This document shows, one piece after another, positions 1-8,116 of a DNA stretch of 64,000 nucleotides. Under the pieces are notes generated by a model. The model did not search any database and had not been told where the DNA came from. It worked only from the letters and a program-made list of their open reading frames with translations. This DNA comes from Polyangiaceae bacterium. Lineage in GTDB: Bacteria > Myxococcota_A > Polyangia > Polyangiales > Polyangiaceae. Numbering within the stretch: position 1 is the first letter of the stretch; every line of letters begins with the position of its first letter. The stretch is from NCBI GenBank assembly GCA_020633235.1, contig JACKEA010000001.1, forward strand, positions 992,001 to 1,056,000, given 5' to 3'. A program made the position numbers and the translations under genes.

Positions 1-2
1 GC

Positions 3-662
3 TCCGCCGGCCGGACGGTCTACATCTTCCACTCCCCGGCCCCCAAGGGCGGCCCCACGGTGGTGCACTTCCACGGCAATGGCGAGGAGCTCGCGGATCT
101 CGTGCCGCTGGCCTGGGCATTTCGACGCGCCGGGATTGGCTTCTTCGCAGCCGAGTACCCCGGCTATGGCCGCGCCAAGGCCTACGAGGCGACCGAAGAC
201 AACCTCTACACCGACGCCGAGGCAGCGCTCTGGCACCTCCACAACACGTTGGGGGTGTCTCCGGAGGACGTGGTGCTGGAGGGGCAGTCGCTGGGGTCGG
301 GGGTGGCCACGGAAATGGCCCGGCGCGGCCACGGGGTGCGCCTGGTCTTGATCTCGCCGTTCACCTCGGTGGTCGACATGGCGTCACGGATGATGCCAAT
401 CTTGCCCGTGGGCTTCTTGGTACGGGATCGCTTCGAGAACGCAGAAAAGGCGCCCGGCGTGACGATTCCGGTACTGATCGTTCATGGTAGCGCAGATGAG
501 GTCGTTCCCGTGAGCATGGGAAACCGTCTGGGCCAGCTCTTCCCCAACGCCACCACCTACGTCGTGGAGGGGGGGCACCACAACGACCTGTTCGTCAAGG
601 ACGGCCGGCTCATCGTCGACCACATTGCGACCTTCGTGAAAGGCGAATACGTCACTGGTTGA
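3..662 (+). CDS. alpha/beta hydrolase (5' end outside window)
   Basis: The reading frame is open to the left edge, so the true start lies upstream; the visible part is about 219 residues. It shows the core of a serine alpha/beta hydrolase of the Bem46/S33-like type: an oxyanion segment HFHGNGEE, a nucleophile elbow GQSLGSG, an Asp in HGSADEVVP and a terminal His in EGGHHNDLF. These four motifs are in the expected order and spacing for a Ser-Asp-His triad. The substrate cannot be told from sequence. The stop overlaps the earliest possible start of the next gene, so the two may be co-transcribed. Confidence 0.85.
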   Translation, partial: SAGRTVYIFHSPAPKGGPTVVHFHGNGEELADLVPLAWAFRRAGIGFFAAEYPGYGRAKAYEATEDNLYTDAEAALWHLHNTLGVSPEDVVLEGQSLGSGVATEMARRGHGVRLVLISPFTSVVDMASRMMPILPVGFLVRDRFENAEKAPGVTIPVLIVHGSADEVVPVSMGNRLGQLFPNATTYVVEGGHHNDLFVKDGRLIVDHIATFVKGEYVTG

Positions 663-2215
663 CGCTCGGAGCTCCACCCTTGAGACTCACGCTCCCGCCC
701 CCTTCTGCAGTTTTATCGCGGGTTCACGCTTCGGCGGATCCCGCGGTGCAACGCGCCGTGCGCGCGATCTTGGACTCCAGTCGCAGTCTGGAGCCTGCGG
801 ATCCGTTCGCTGGGGCGCATCTCAACATCGCCAACGCCCTGGGGGAGGAGCGGGACGCGAGCGAGCTGCTCGAGTATTGGCGTTCGCGTGCGCCCGGCAA
901 TCCCCGTGGCGACATGCGCTACCGTTGGGAGCTCAGTCATCGGCGCGGGGTGCGCATGCCGCCCTACGCCGAGGCCGAGAGCGAGTGGATCGCGTGGCGG
1001 GCGGCGGAACGTCCGCTGCTCGAGCGTGAACCCTTCGAGTTCGAGCAACGCTTGGCGACGCCCATCGTGCTGACCGAGAACGCGGAGCTTCTGGCGGCAG
1101 TCGCGGAAGGGGGCAGCGATCTGGCACGAGATCTGCTGGCTGAAGCGGCTCCCGTGCTACGGCGAGACTTTGCCGGATTCGTCCAGGCCCTCGACCCCTG
1201 GCAAGACACGTTCGCGTTGTGGTGCGTGACCCGCCGGCTGCGTTCCCTGGCCCTGTTGCATCCGCTGGCGGTGGCGATCGCCACCTGCTACTCGGCGACG
1301 CTGAGCGAAGCCCCGGGGCCGGTGCTCGGCATCCGTTTCCCGTTCCACCGCTTGCCGTTGGTGTCCGCCAGCGCGCAGCTCGCGTCGTCCCTGCTCTCCC
1401 TCGGCATGGAGCTCGATCTCGTCGCTGACCTGGTCGACTTCGTGGCGGCGGCGCGTCTCGAGTCCGGTGGCTGGGGAGACGCCAGCCAGGATGCCGACGT
1501 GCTCACCACGTTGGTTGCCGCGGACCTCATGGTCCGAATCGATCCATCGTTCGACTTCGAGCCCAGCCGCAAGCTCTTGGAGCGAATGCTGGGCGGTGAC
1601 GACTTGTGGCGAGCGGTGGGCCCCGAGGCGCCGTGGCTCTCCGCGGAGGTGGTCACGCTGCTGGTCGCCGCTCGGCAGCCCTTCGCCCTGCGCTTTCGCT
1701 GGCCCTACCTGCCGCCGGCGAACCGGGATCACAAGACTCGCCTGCCGTTCTTCGCCTATTTCGCGGAGCTCGCGCGTCTGTTCTCGGCACTACCCGGCCT
1801 CCAGGACGCCCCCGTCGATCTCGGCTTCATCGATTTGGTCGGCTTCCGCGCCTTCAACAACGCCTACGGTCAGGATCGCGGCGACGAAGTGCTGCGCGCC
1901 TTCGCCGAGGAGCTGGAAGGTATCGATGCCGTACGCGCCATCCGCGATGGCGGCGACGAGTTCATCCTGGTCGCAGCGCCGGAGCGTCGGGGGCTCAAAG
2001 CCGAGCTGGAGGCGTTTCGCCGGGACTGGCCGGCCCGCTTCCGGGAGCGCTTCGGTGAGGACGTGCCGCCCGTGGCGCCGCGCATCCTGATCGGTCGCGC
2101 CCACGGCGCCGGCCTGGTGAGCGCCCGGGAAGAGCTCGGGCGGCGCATCACCACCCTCAAGCACGCGGAGACCGGACCCGAGGGCATCCTGGTGGACGCC
2201 GGCGACGTGGGCTGA
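659..2215 (+). CDS. GGDEF-domain protein with N-terminal helical, toroid-like region
   Basis: About 518 residues. The C-terminal third (about residues 385-510) looks like a diguanylate cyclase domain: it has a DLVGFRAFNNAYG segment, then RGDEVLRAF, then the signature RDGGDEF near residue 430. No RxxD product-inhibition site is seen just upstream of the signature. The first 380 residues are mostly alpha-helical and contain LESGGWGDASQDADVLTT, which resembles the QW-type repeats of prenyltransferase/squalene-cyclase toroids. No membrane segment is evident. The start is uncertain: no ATG lies near the 5' end, and TTG at 659 or 680, or a later GTG, are possible. Cyclic-di-GMP synthesis is inferred from the intact signature only. 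Confidence 0.7.
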   Translation: MTLGAPPLRLTLPPPSAVLSRVHASADPAVQRAVRAILDSSRSLEPADPFAGAHLNIANALGEERDASELLEYWRSRAPGNPRGDMRYRWELSHRRGVRMPPYAEAESEWIAWRAAERPLLEREPFEFEQRLATPIVLTENAELLAAVAEGGSDLARDLLAEAAPVLRRDFAGFVQALDPWQDTFALWCVTRRLRSLALLHPLAVAIATCYSATLSEAPGPVLGIRFPFHRLPLVSASAQLASSLLSLGMELDLVADLVDFVAAARLESGGWGDASQDADVLTTLVAADLMVRIDPSFDFEPSRKLLERMLGGDDLWRAVGPEAPWLSAEVVTLLVAARQPFALRFRWPYLPPANRDHKTRLPFFAYFAELARLFSALPGLQDAPVDLGFIDLVGFRAFNNAYGQDRGDEVLRAFAEELEGIDAVRAIRDGGDEFILVAAPERRGLKAELEAFRRDWPARFRERFGEDVPPVAPRILIGRAHGAGLVSAREELGRRITTLKHAETGPEGILVDAGDVG

Positions 2216-2218
2216 GAC

Positions 2219-3817
2219 TCAGTTCACCGCCAACAGCGGCGGGACGTCCGGCTCGCCGGACCGTTCTCCCGTCACCCGCACCAGCCAGTCGATGTGGGCG
2301 CGAATCACTTGCTCGATCTTCCGTCCGGGCGTGCGCGCCATCACCGGCTCCCAGCTCGACAGCCGCGGCTTGCCGGCGTTGCCGACCAGCAGCGTGGGCA
2401 TCCCGCTCACGGGGTCCGTCTCGTACACGAAGAAGGTGTGATAGTGCGGGACGTTGTAGTGGTCCCAGGGGGCGAAGCCGTGGATCACGACGATGGAACC
2501 CGCTGGGTAGTCGTCGGCGTCGCGCACCAGCGCGTCGTAGAAGCGGCGCTTGAACAGATACGGAATCCGGCGGCGCTCGGGCACCGTGTGCACCTCGAAC
2601 ATGTCCGGGTGCTCCTGGGCGAACCTCAGGAAAACCGGGACTTGTCGGCGATTTCCCGAGATCAGCAGGTCGAAGTCCAACCGCCCCACGTGCCGGCCCG
2701 GGGGCTCGCCGCGGGGTCGGAAGTAGGTTCCGGCGGCGCGCTCCAACGTTTCTGTGACGAAGTCGATGCAAACCTGCGGTGGCCGCGCAGCCCCGACATC
2801 ATCGAAAACCGGATAGCGATCGAAATTGAAGCTGTAGGAATCGTCCCCCCGTAGATAGGCGGACAACCACGTTCCGCGCAGGTGCCCATCTTGCTGGCCC
2901 CATTCGTTCTTGGGCTCGTCGAAGGGGACCTCGGCGCGCACCTGCGCCAGCATTTCGGCGCGCAACGCACCGAGGGCTCGCTCACGTGCAAGCGCTCGCC
3001 GTTTGCTTTGCGAGAGGCCGGGCGGGGCGGCAAGCTCGCAGCTCAGAGTGAGCTTCGCGCCGTCGCTCTCGAGCACGCTGTCGACCCACACGCCATCGTA
3101 ACGAAGTGTCGCCAGCAGTCCTTCGCTCGTACGCCTTTGGATGCGGGCGCGATCGAAGCCGAGCCGATGCGCGAGGCTCCGCAAGTCTCGATGCAGGGGA
3201 GGCGGCGGCGTCGAGTCTGCGACGCCCACGCGGTCGAACAACAGAAGGCGGGCGGGCTTTCCGCGATCGGGCCCGTCCAGGTAGCGGTACCCGCTACCGA
3301 CTCGCTTCGCGTGCAGCAGCGCGCCGCCGCGCTCGATCCAGAGCCCTGCGTCGCGGAACAAGAGGCCGAGCTCCACCCTGTCCCACAGCGCCCAGGCCAC
3401 GTCGGCGCGATCGGCGTACAGGTAGCCCTCGGTGAGCAGCACGCTTCGTGCGAGCTCTGGGCTGGCGGCGAAGCGCGGCTTCCAGTGGTCGAGCAAATCC
3501 CAGGGGAACCGGCTTCCGTTCAGGCGCCTTCGGTAGGCGCGCACGATCGGATCCGTGCCGGCGTAGCGCGGCGCACGCACGAACACGACGGGCTCCCCCT
3601 TGGCGCGCGCCAGGGCCCGCATGCGATCGAGCGCCGGCGTGCCGCCCAGATCCGGAAGCGCCAGCAGACGGTCGCGCTTCGTGGTGCAGCTCACCGGCGG
3701 CGTGATCGTGGGCAGTGTCACGTGTTTGGCCGCGCGCAGGGTGGGAGCAGCCTCCGGACCGGCACAGCCGGTCACCAGCAGCATCGCAGCGAGCGTTCGT
3801 AACAGCACGGAGTCCAT
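2219..3817 (-). CDS. lipoprotein, possibly amidase-like C-terminal domain
   Basis: About 532 residues. The chosen ATG at 3817 starts a lipoprotein signal peptide (MDSVLLRTLAAMLLVTGC), whereas upstream in-frame starts would bury it. The C-terminal 200 residues contain CIDFVTETLERA, then IVVIHGFAPWDHYNVPHYH and LVGNAG, an arrangement reminiscent of papain-fold or NlpC-like amidases (Cys, later His), but no family is firmly recognised. The middle is rich in basic and aromatic residues. It is divergent from the extensin-like gene, which starts 80 bp away, so both promoters lie in 3818-3896. It converges with the GGDEF gene. Confidence 0.6.
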   Translation of the reverse strand: MDSVLLRTLAAMLLVTGCAGPEAAPTLRAAKHVTLPTITPPVSCTTKRDRLLALPDLGGTPALDRMRALARAKGEPVVFVRAPRYAGTDPIVRAYRRRLNGSRFPWDLLDHWKPRFAASPELARSVLLTEGYLYADRADVAWALWDRVELGLLFRDAGLWIERGGALLHAKRVGSGYRYLDGPDRGKPARLLLFDRVGVADSTPPPPLHRDLRSLAHRLGFDRARIQRRTSEGLLATLRYDGVWVDSVLESDGAKLTLSCELAAPPGLSQSKRRALARERALGALRAEMLAQVRAEVPFDEPKNEWGQQDGHLRGTWLSAYLRGDDSYSFNFDRYPVFDDVGAARPPQVCIDFVTETLERAAGTYFRPRGEPPGRHVGRLDFDLLISGNRRQVPVFLRFAQEHPDMFEVHTVPERRRIPYLFKRRFYDALVRDADDYPAGSIVVIHGFAPWDHYNVPHYHTFFVYETDPVSGMPTLLVGNAGKPRLSSWEPVMARTPGRKIEQVIRAHIDWLVRVTGERSGEPDVPPLLAVN

Positions 3818-3896
3818 ATTGAAATTGACACGTGCTCGCGCGCCCCGCAAAGCGACGGACTTCCTTCGTGGGCGATCGAGTGCCACCCTCGGGGTC

Positions 3897-4589
3897 ATGC
3901 GTTGGCTCTTCACCATCGCAGCGCTCGTCGTGACGACGGCGGCTCACGCGACCAATCCGCTGGTCGTGTTCCCCGAGCGGCCGGAACGGCTGAGGGCCGT
4001 GCACTACGCGAAGCTCGACAAGAAAGCGTGCCTCGCCGAGCTCGAGGCGCGGGGTATCGACGCGATTCCGGGTCCGCCGGTACCGACCATCGATGCCCCA
4101 GTGCGGCTGCCCGCAAAGGTGCTGGGCATGCGCTACGAGTTCGCGCACCCCACCGCGCACGTGGAGAAGAAGGGGCCGGTGCTCGATTGCCGGCTGCTCC
4201 TCGCTCTCGGAGATCTGGCCATCATCGCGAAGGATCGGGGTTTCGTCGCCATTCGCTACAACAGCATTCATCGCGGGCGCTGGGCGCGATCGCCGGGACA
4301 GCGGCATGCGGCGGGAGTGGCCATCGACATCGTCTCGCTCCAGAAGCGCGATGGCAGCGAGCTCGTCATCAAGCGGGATTTCCACGGACATGGAATCGGC
4401 TCCAAGACCTGCGGTAAGGACGCACCCAAGCCCCAGGAGCCGGAGGCCAAGGAGCTTCGGCAGCTGGTCTGCGCCGTGGACCGCGCGAAGAGCTTCAACC
4501 TGCTTTTGACGCCGCACTACAATCGTGACCACGACAATCACTTCCACTTCGAGGTTCGTCGGCACATTCGCTGGTTTTTGACCCAGTAA
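3897..4589 (+). CDS. extensin-like C-terminal domain protein (M15-like)
   Basis: 230 residues, with a clear Sec signal peptide (MRWLFTIAALVVTTAAHA). The body matches the extensin-like C-terminal family, related to D,D-carboxypeptidases of family M15: an SPGQRHAAGVAIDIVS segment supplies the His...Asp pair, and LLTPHYNRDHDNHFHFE the terminal HxH zinc ligands. The likely site of action is periplasmic peptidoglycan. Four Cys residues in the mature part could form disulfides. The start at ATG 3897 is fixed by the signal peptide. The gene stands alone between a divergent lipoprotein gene and yebC. Confidence 0.8.
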   Translation: MRWLFTIAALVVTTAAHATNPLVVFPERPERLRAVHYAKLDKKACLAELEARGIDAIPGPPVPTIDAPVRLPAKVLGMRYEFAHPTAHVEKKGPVLDCRLLLALGDLAIIAKDRGFVAIRYNSIHRGRWARSPGQRHAAGVAIDIVSLQKRDGSELVIKRDFHGHGIGSKTCGKDAPKPQEPEAKELRQLVCAVDRAKSFNLLLTPHYNRDHDNHFHFEVRRHIRWFLTQ

Positions 4590-4630
4590 TCCCGTGGACG
4601 GCGGCCGGCTTTCGAGCTAAAGCGGCCCCC

Positions 4631-5383
4631 ATGAGCGGGCATTCCAAGTGGGCGACGATCAAGCGCAAGAAGGGCGCCCTCGACGCCAAGCGCGGCAAGC
4701 TGTTCACCAAGCTGATCCGCGAGATCGTGACGGCGGCGCGCATCGCCGGCGGTGACGTGGACGGCAACCCCCGTCTGCGCAAGGCCGTGAACGAAGCCAA
4801 GGGGCAGCAGATGCCCGCCGACACCATCAAGCGTGCAATTCAGCGCGGAACGGGCGAGATCGACGGCGCCAACTACGACGAGGTCCTGTACGAAGGTACG
4901 GGCCCCTCCGGCACGTTGTTCCTGGTGGAGGGCATGACCGACAACCGGAACCGCACCGTGGCGGAGCTCCGCAAGATCTTCGAGAAGCACAACGGTACCC
5001 TGGGCACCTCCGGGACCGCGGGCTGGGCTTTCGATCACCTCGGCACCATCACGCTCGAGAAGACCGTGAGCGAGGAAAAGCTGATGGAAGCCGCTCTCGA
5101 AGCCGGCGCGGAGGACTACCGGGACGAGGAAGACGTGTGGGTCGTGTACACGCCCATGGAGCAGCTCTACGAGGTGACCAGCGGCCTGGAGAAAGCCGGC
5201 ATTCCCATCACCGAGAGCAAGGTCGCCTACGTGCCCAAGAACAAGAAGCAGGTCGAAGGGCGGGACGCGGAAGTGTGCATGAACATGGTGGAAGCGCTGG
5301 ACGACCACGATGACGTGCAGGGCGTGTATGCGGACTTCGAGCTGTCCGACGAAGAGCTCGCGCGTATTTCGGGCGACGAGTAG
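4631..5383 (+). CDS. yebC: YebC/PmpR (TACO1) family protein
   Basis: 250 residues, full family length. It begins with the diagnostic MSGHSKWATIKRKKGALDAK and continues with GNPRLRKAVNEAKGQQMPADTIKRAIQRG, followed by the acidic FEKHNGTLGTSGTAGWAFD region. YebC proteins were named as transcription regulators. Bacterial and mitochondrial members are now known to bind the ribosome and relieve stalling at proline stretches. In many genomes yebC precedes ruvC; here the next gene is on the other strand. There is no oddity in sequence or start. Confidence 0.95.
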   Translation: MSGHSKWATIKRKKGALDAKRGKLFTKLIREIVTAARIAGGDVDGNPRLRKAVNEAKGQQMPADTIKRAIQRGTGEIDGANYDEVLYEGTGPSGTLFLVEGMTDNRNRTVAELRKIFEKHNGTLGTSGTAGWAFDHLGTITLEKTVSEEKLMEAALEAGAEDYRDEEDVWVVYTPMEQLYEVTSGLEKAGIPITESKVAYVPKNKKQVEGRDAEVCMNMVEALDDHDDVQGVYADFELSDEELARISGDE

Positions 5384-5477
5384 TTTCCGCGGCGGACCGA
5401 CAACGGAAGCCGGCAGCCTCTTTCACGTATCGACCACGCAGTCTTGTTGTTGGCTCGGCGCGATGCCCGTCGCGGCA

Positions 5478-6146
5478 TCACATGCCCGGCCAGTGGAACT
5501 GCACGGCCGAGAAATACGTGAAGGCCATGTGGCTCAGGGCCACCGGGGCGAGACGCTTGAGGAGCGACGCTTCGAAGCTCCACACCATGCCGGCGCCCAG
5601 CGCGGCCACGGGCAACAGGGGATTGAGGCCCGCGACGGGATCCCGCAACGTGTAGGCGGTGGGCAGCAGGGTGACCGCGTAGAGCAGCGTGGCCAGCATC
5701 CAACCGCGGCGGTTGCCCACGCGCCGCTCGAGCTCCCCGAGGACGTAGCCGCGCCACACCAGCTCTTCGAGCACCGGAATGCCGAGGAGCAACGCCGTCA
5801 GCGCGCTCGACTTCTGCAGCGCGTCCGTGTTGCCCACTTGTAGGTAGATGCGGAACAGCCACGCCTGCTGGGGCGTGCCGGCGGGCGCCATCGCCGAGCG
5901 CGCGACCCAGGACGCGACCAGCAACGCGCCCACGGTGATGACGCCGATGGAAATGTCGCCCCAGCGGGGAGTGATGCGCTCGGTGAGCGTGCCCTCTTCC
6001 CACATGCGGTACATGCCGAAGCCGGCTGCCAGCACGTAGGGCACCGCGAGGAACGCCCAAAACTGCCAACTGCCCGCGATCCCGGGGCGGAAAGCCAGGG
6101 CGTTGGCTGCGGAGAGCAGCACGACGACGAGTGCGACGGGGGCCAT
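5478..6146 (-). CDS. CPBP-family intramembrane metalloprotease
   Basis: 222 residues with about six hydrophobic segments. The CPBP (Abi/CAAX-protease-like) signature is present: LLGIPVLEELVWRGYVLGEL supplies the EExxxR motif, and a later region has the conserved HMAF. The family includes Rce1-like proteases and the myxosortases that process MYXO-CTERM tails; which of these this is cannot be told. The ATG lies 2 bp downstream of the coaBC stop, so the gene is the last of a glycosylase-coaBC-CPBP operon. Confidence 0.85.
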   Translation of the reverse strand: MAPVALVVVLLSAANALAFRPGIAGSWQFWAFLAVPYVLAAGFGMYRMWEEGTLTERITPRWGDISIGVITVGALLVASWVARSAMAPAGTPQQAWLFRIYLQVGNTDALQKSSALTALLLGIPVLEELVWRGYVLGELERRVGNRRGWMLATLLYAVTLLPTAYTLRDPVAGLNPLLPVAALGAGMVWSFEASLLKRLAPVALSHMAFTYFSAVQFHWPGM

Positions 6147-6147
6147 G

Positions 6148-7428
6148 TCAGGAGTTTTCGAAGCGATCGAGCACCCAATCCAGGATGCGATCCGCGAGCT
6201 CGATCTTGGAAAGGCGCGGCAACGGCTCGACGCTCTTCTTGGTGACGAGGGTGATGCGATTGTCGTCGCGCCCGAAGGAGTCGTCCGCGTGGTTGGCCAC
6301 CACTACGTCCGCGCGCTTCTGGGCGAGCTTGCCGCGGGCGTACTCCACGACCTTCGCGTCCGAGTCCGTCTCCACGGCGAAGCCCACCAAGATGGGCCGC
6401 GCTGATTGCTTCCGCGCCAGACCGACCTCCGACAGGATGTCGGGGTTTTGCACCAGCTCGAGCTGCGCTTCCTTGGCCGTTCTCTTGATTTTCGCGGCGC
6501 GAGTCTCCGCGGGACGGTAATCGCCGACGGCCGCCGCCATGATCAGCGCGTCGGCGTGCGAGAGGTCGGGGCCCAGCGCCTGCCACACGGCGCCGCGCAT
6601 CGCGATGGCGCTGCGCACGTCCACGCGCTGGGCGCCATAGGGCGTGGGTAGGTTCACGGGGCCGGCGACGAGCGTCACTCGCGCGCCCCGGGCGGCGGCT
6701 CGCTCTGCGATGGCGAAGCCCATCTTTCCGCTGGAGCGATTGGACAAGAACCGCACGGGATCCAGATCCTCCACCGTGGGACCGGCGGTGACGACGAGGT
6801 GCCGGCCCGACAGGTCTCGGGGGGAGAGCTTGAGCACTGCGGCTGCAGCGATTTCCTCCGGCTCCGCCATGCGGCCCACGCCACTGTCGCCGGAGGCCAC
6901 TTCACCGTGGACGGGGCCCACCCGCTCGATGCGACCATCCGCCTCGAGCACCGCGACGTTGCGCTGCGTCGCGGGGTGACTCCACATGGCGGGATGCATC
7001 GCGGGAGCCACCAACACGGGGCACGTCGCGCACAGCACCGTCGCGGTCAGCAAATCGTCGGCGCGGCCGCGGGCGAAGCGCGCGAGCACGTCCGCCGTGG
7101 CCGGCGCGATCACCACGAGATCCGCCTCGGCCGCCAGCTCCACGTGACGCTCGCCCACCATGCTCGGGGAGAACATCTCGCTCTCCACGGGGTTCTCGGT
7201 GAGGCCGGCGAAGGTCGCCGCACCTACGAACTCTGCCCCGCTGCGGGTGAGGATCACCCGCACGTGTGCGCCCTGCTTGATCAGCAGGCGCGCGAGGAGC
7301 ACGGCCTTGTACGCCGCGACGCTGCCGGTGACGCCCAGCACCACCCGCTTGCCCGTGAGCCCCCCGCGGTGAGAGCCGTCCGGGGGTCGGGTCGGCGGAT
7401 GGGAGCGCGGAGCTTGGCTCTCGGTCAT
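6148..7428 (-). CDS. coaBC: bifunctional phosphopantothenoylcysteine decarboxylase / phosphopantothenate-cysteine ligase
   Basis: 426 residues; coenzyme A synthesis. The N-terminal flavoprotein half (residues 25-205) has GVTGSVAAYKA, the active-site His in ERHVELA, and PAMHPAMW. The C-terminal ligase half begins at LSGRHLVVTAGPTVEDLDPVR and has the NRSSGKMG and AAAVGDYRP motifs. The substrate-clamp motif reads ASGDSGVGRM, with Ser in place of the Cys used by E. coli Dfp, and the PxMN motif has His for Asn, as also seen in actinobacterial enzymes. The stop of the glycosylase gene overlaps this start by 4 bp (ATGA), so translation is coupled. Confidence 0.95.
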   Translation of the reverse strand: MTESQAPRSHPPTRPPDGSHRGGLTGKRVVLGVTGSVAAYKAVLLARLLIKQGAHVRVILTRSGAEFVGAATFAGLTENPVESEMFSPSMVGERHVELAAEADLVVIAPATADVLARFARGRADDLLTATVLCATCPVLVAPAMHPAMWSHPATQRNVAVLEADGRIERVGPVHGEVASGDSGVGRMAEPEEIAAAAVLKLSPRDLSGRHLVVTAGPTVEDLDPVRFLSNRSSGKMGFAIAERAAARGARVTLVAGPVNLPTPYGAQRVDVRSAIAMRGAVWQALGPDLSHADALIMAAAVGDYRPAETRAAKIKRTAKEAQLELVQNPDILSEVGLARKQSARPILVGFAVETDSDAKVVEYARGKLAQKRADVVVANHADDSFGRDDNRITLVTKKSVEPLPRLSKIELADRILDWVLDRFENS

Positions 7429-8096
7429 CGAGGGGCGAGCCTAGCGTGGGCCGGGCCCGAGACGTAGCGGTTTCCGGGCTCGAAGAAGCGCCAAGGCTTC
7501 AGCTTCCAGTCCTCTGCGTAGTCGATGCCGATCCGCGGCGAGCGCGCCACCCGGATCTTCGGAGCATCGAGCAAATACAGGGGACCTTGCGTCAGATCCT
7601 CGCCGTATGCGCTGGCGTCGATCCCGAGGGCGCGACACAGCTTTCCCGGGCCGTTGCACAGCTCGACGCGATCGGCCGACATGTTGCGACGCTTCGCCAT
7701 CAGCTCGAGGCCCCCGATGGGCTCGAGGGCACGGACGAGCACGGCGTGCGGCTGCCCCACCTTGCCGGTGACCACGTTGAAATTCCAATGCATGCCGTAC
7801 ACGAAGAACACGTAGACGTGGCCTGCAGGTCCGAACATCGCTTCCGTGCGTCGGGTCCTGCGTCCGCCGTAGCTGTGGGCGGCCCGGTCCTCGGGGCCGC
7901 GGTAGGCCTCGGCCTCGACGATCCTGCCCGCCGTGACGCCTTCGGGGGTCTCGTGCACCAGGATCTTCCCCATCAGCTGGCGGGCGACGGTGAGCACCGG
8001 CCGAGCGAAGAAATCTCGGTCCAATCGGGCTCCCTGAGGCGATTTAGGCCACTTCTTGGGCATCCTCACCAGGCGATTACCAGAGCCCAAGCTCAT
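7425..8096 (-). CDS. DNA-3-methyladenine glycosylase (AAG/MPG type)
   Basis: 223 residues. It matches the AAG/MPG fold: FFARPVLTVARQLMGKILV, the catalytic IVEAEAYRGPEDRAAHSYGG, GHVYVFFVYGMHWNFNVV and NGPGKLCRALGID. It removes alkylated and deaminated purines from DNA in base excision repair. Start: ATG 8096, or ATG 8063 (MPKKWPKSP), is equally possible; the shorter form leaves a better gap to the divergent kinase gene at 8117. It is the first gene of a three-gene operon with coaBC and the CPBP protease. Confidence 0.92.
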   Translation of the reverse strand: MSLGSGNRLVRMPKKWPKSPQGARLDRDFFARPVLTVARQLMGKILVHETPEGVTAGRIVEAEAYRGPEDRAAHSYGGRRTRRTEAMFGPAGHVYVFFVYGMHWNFNVVTGKVGQPHAVLVRALEPIGGLELMAKRRNMSADRVELCNGPGKLCRALGIDASAYGEDLTQGPLYLLDAPKIRVARSPRIGIDYAEDWKLKPWRFFEPGNRYVSGPAHARLAPR

Positions 8097-8116
8097 CTGA
8101 TAGGCTTTGGGTTCGC

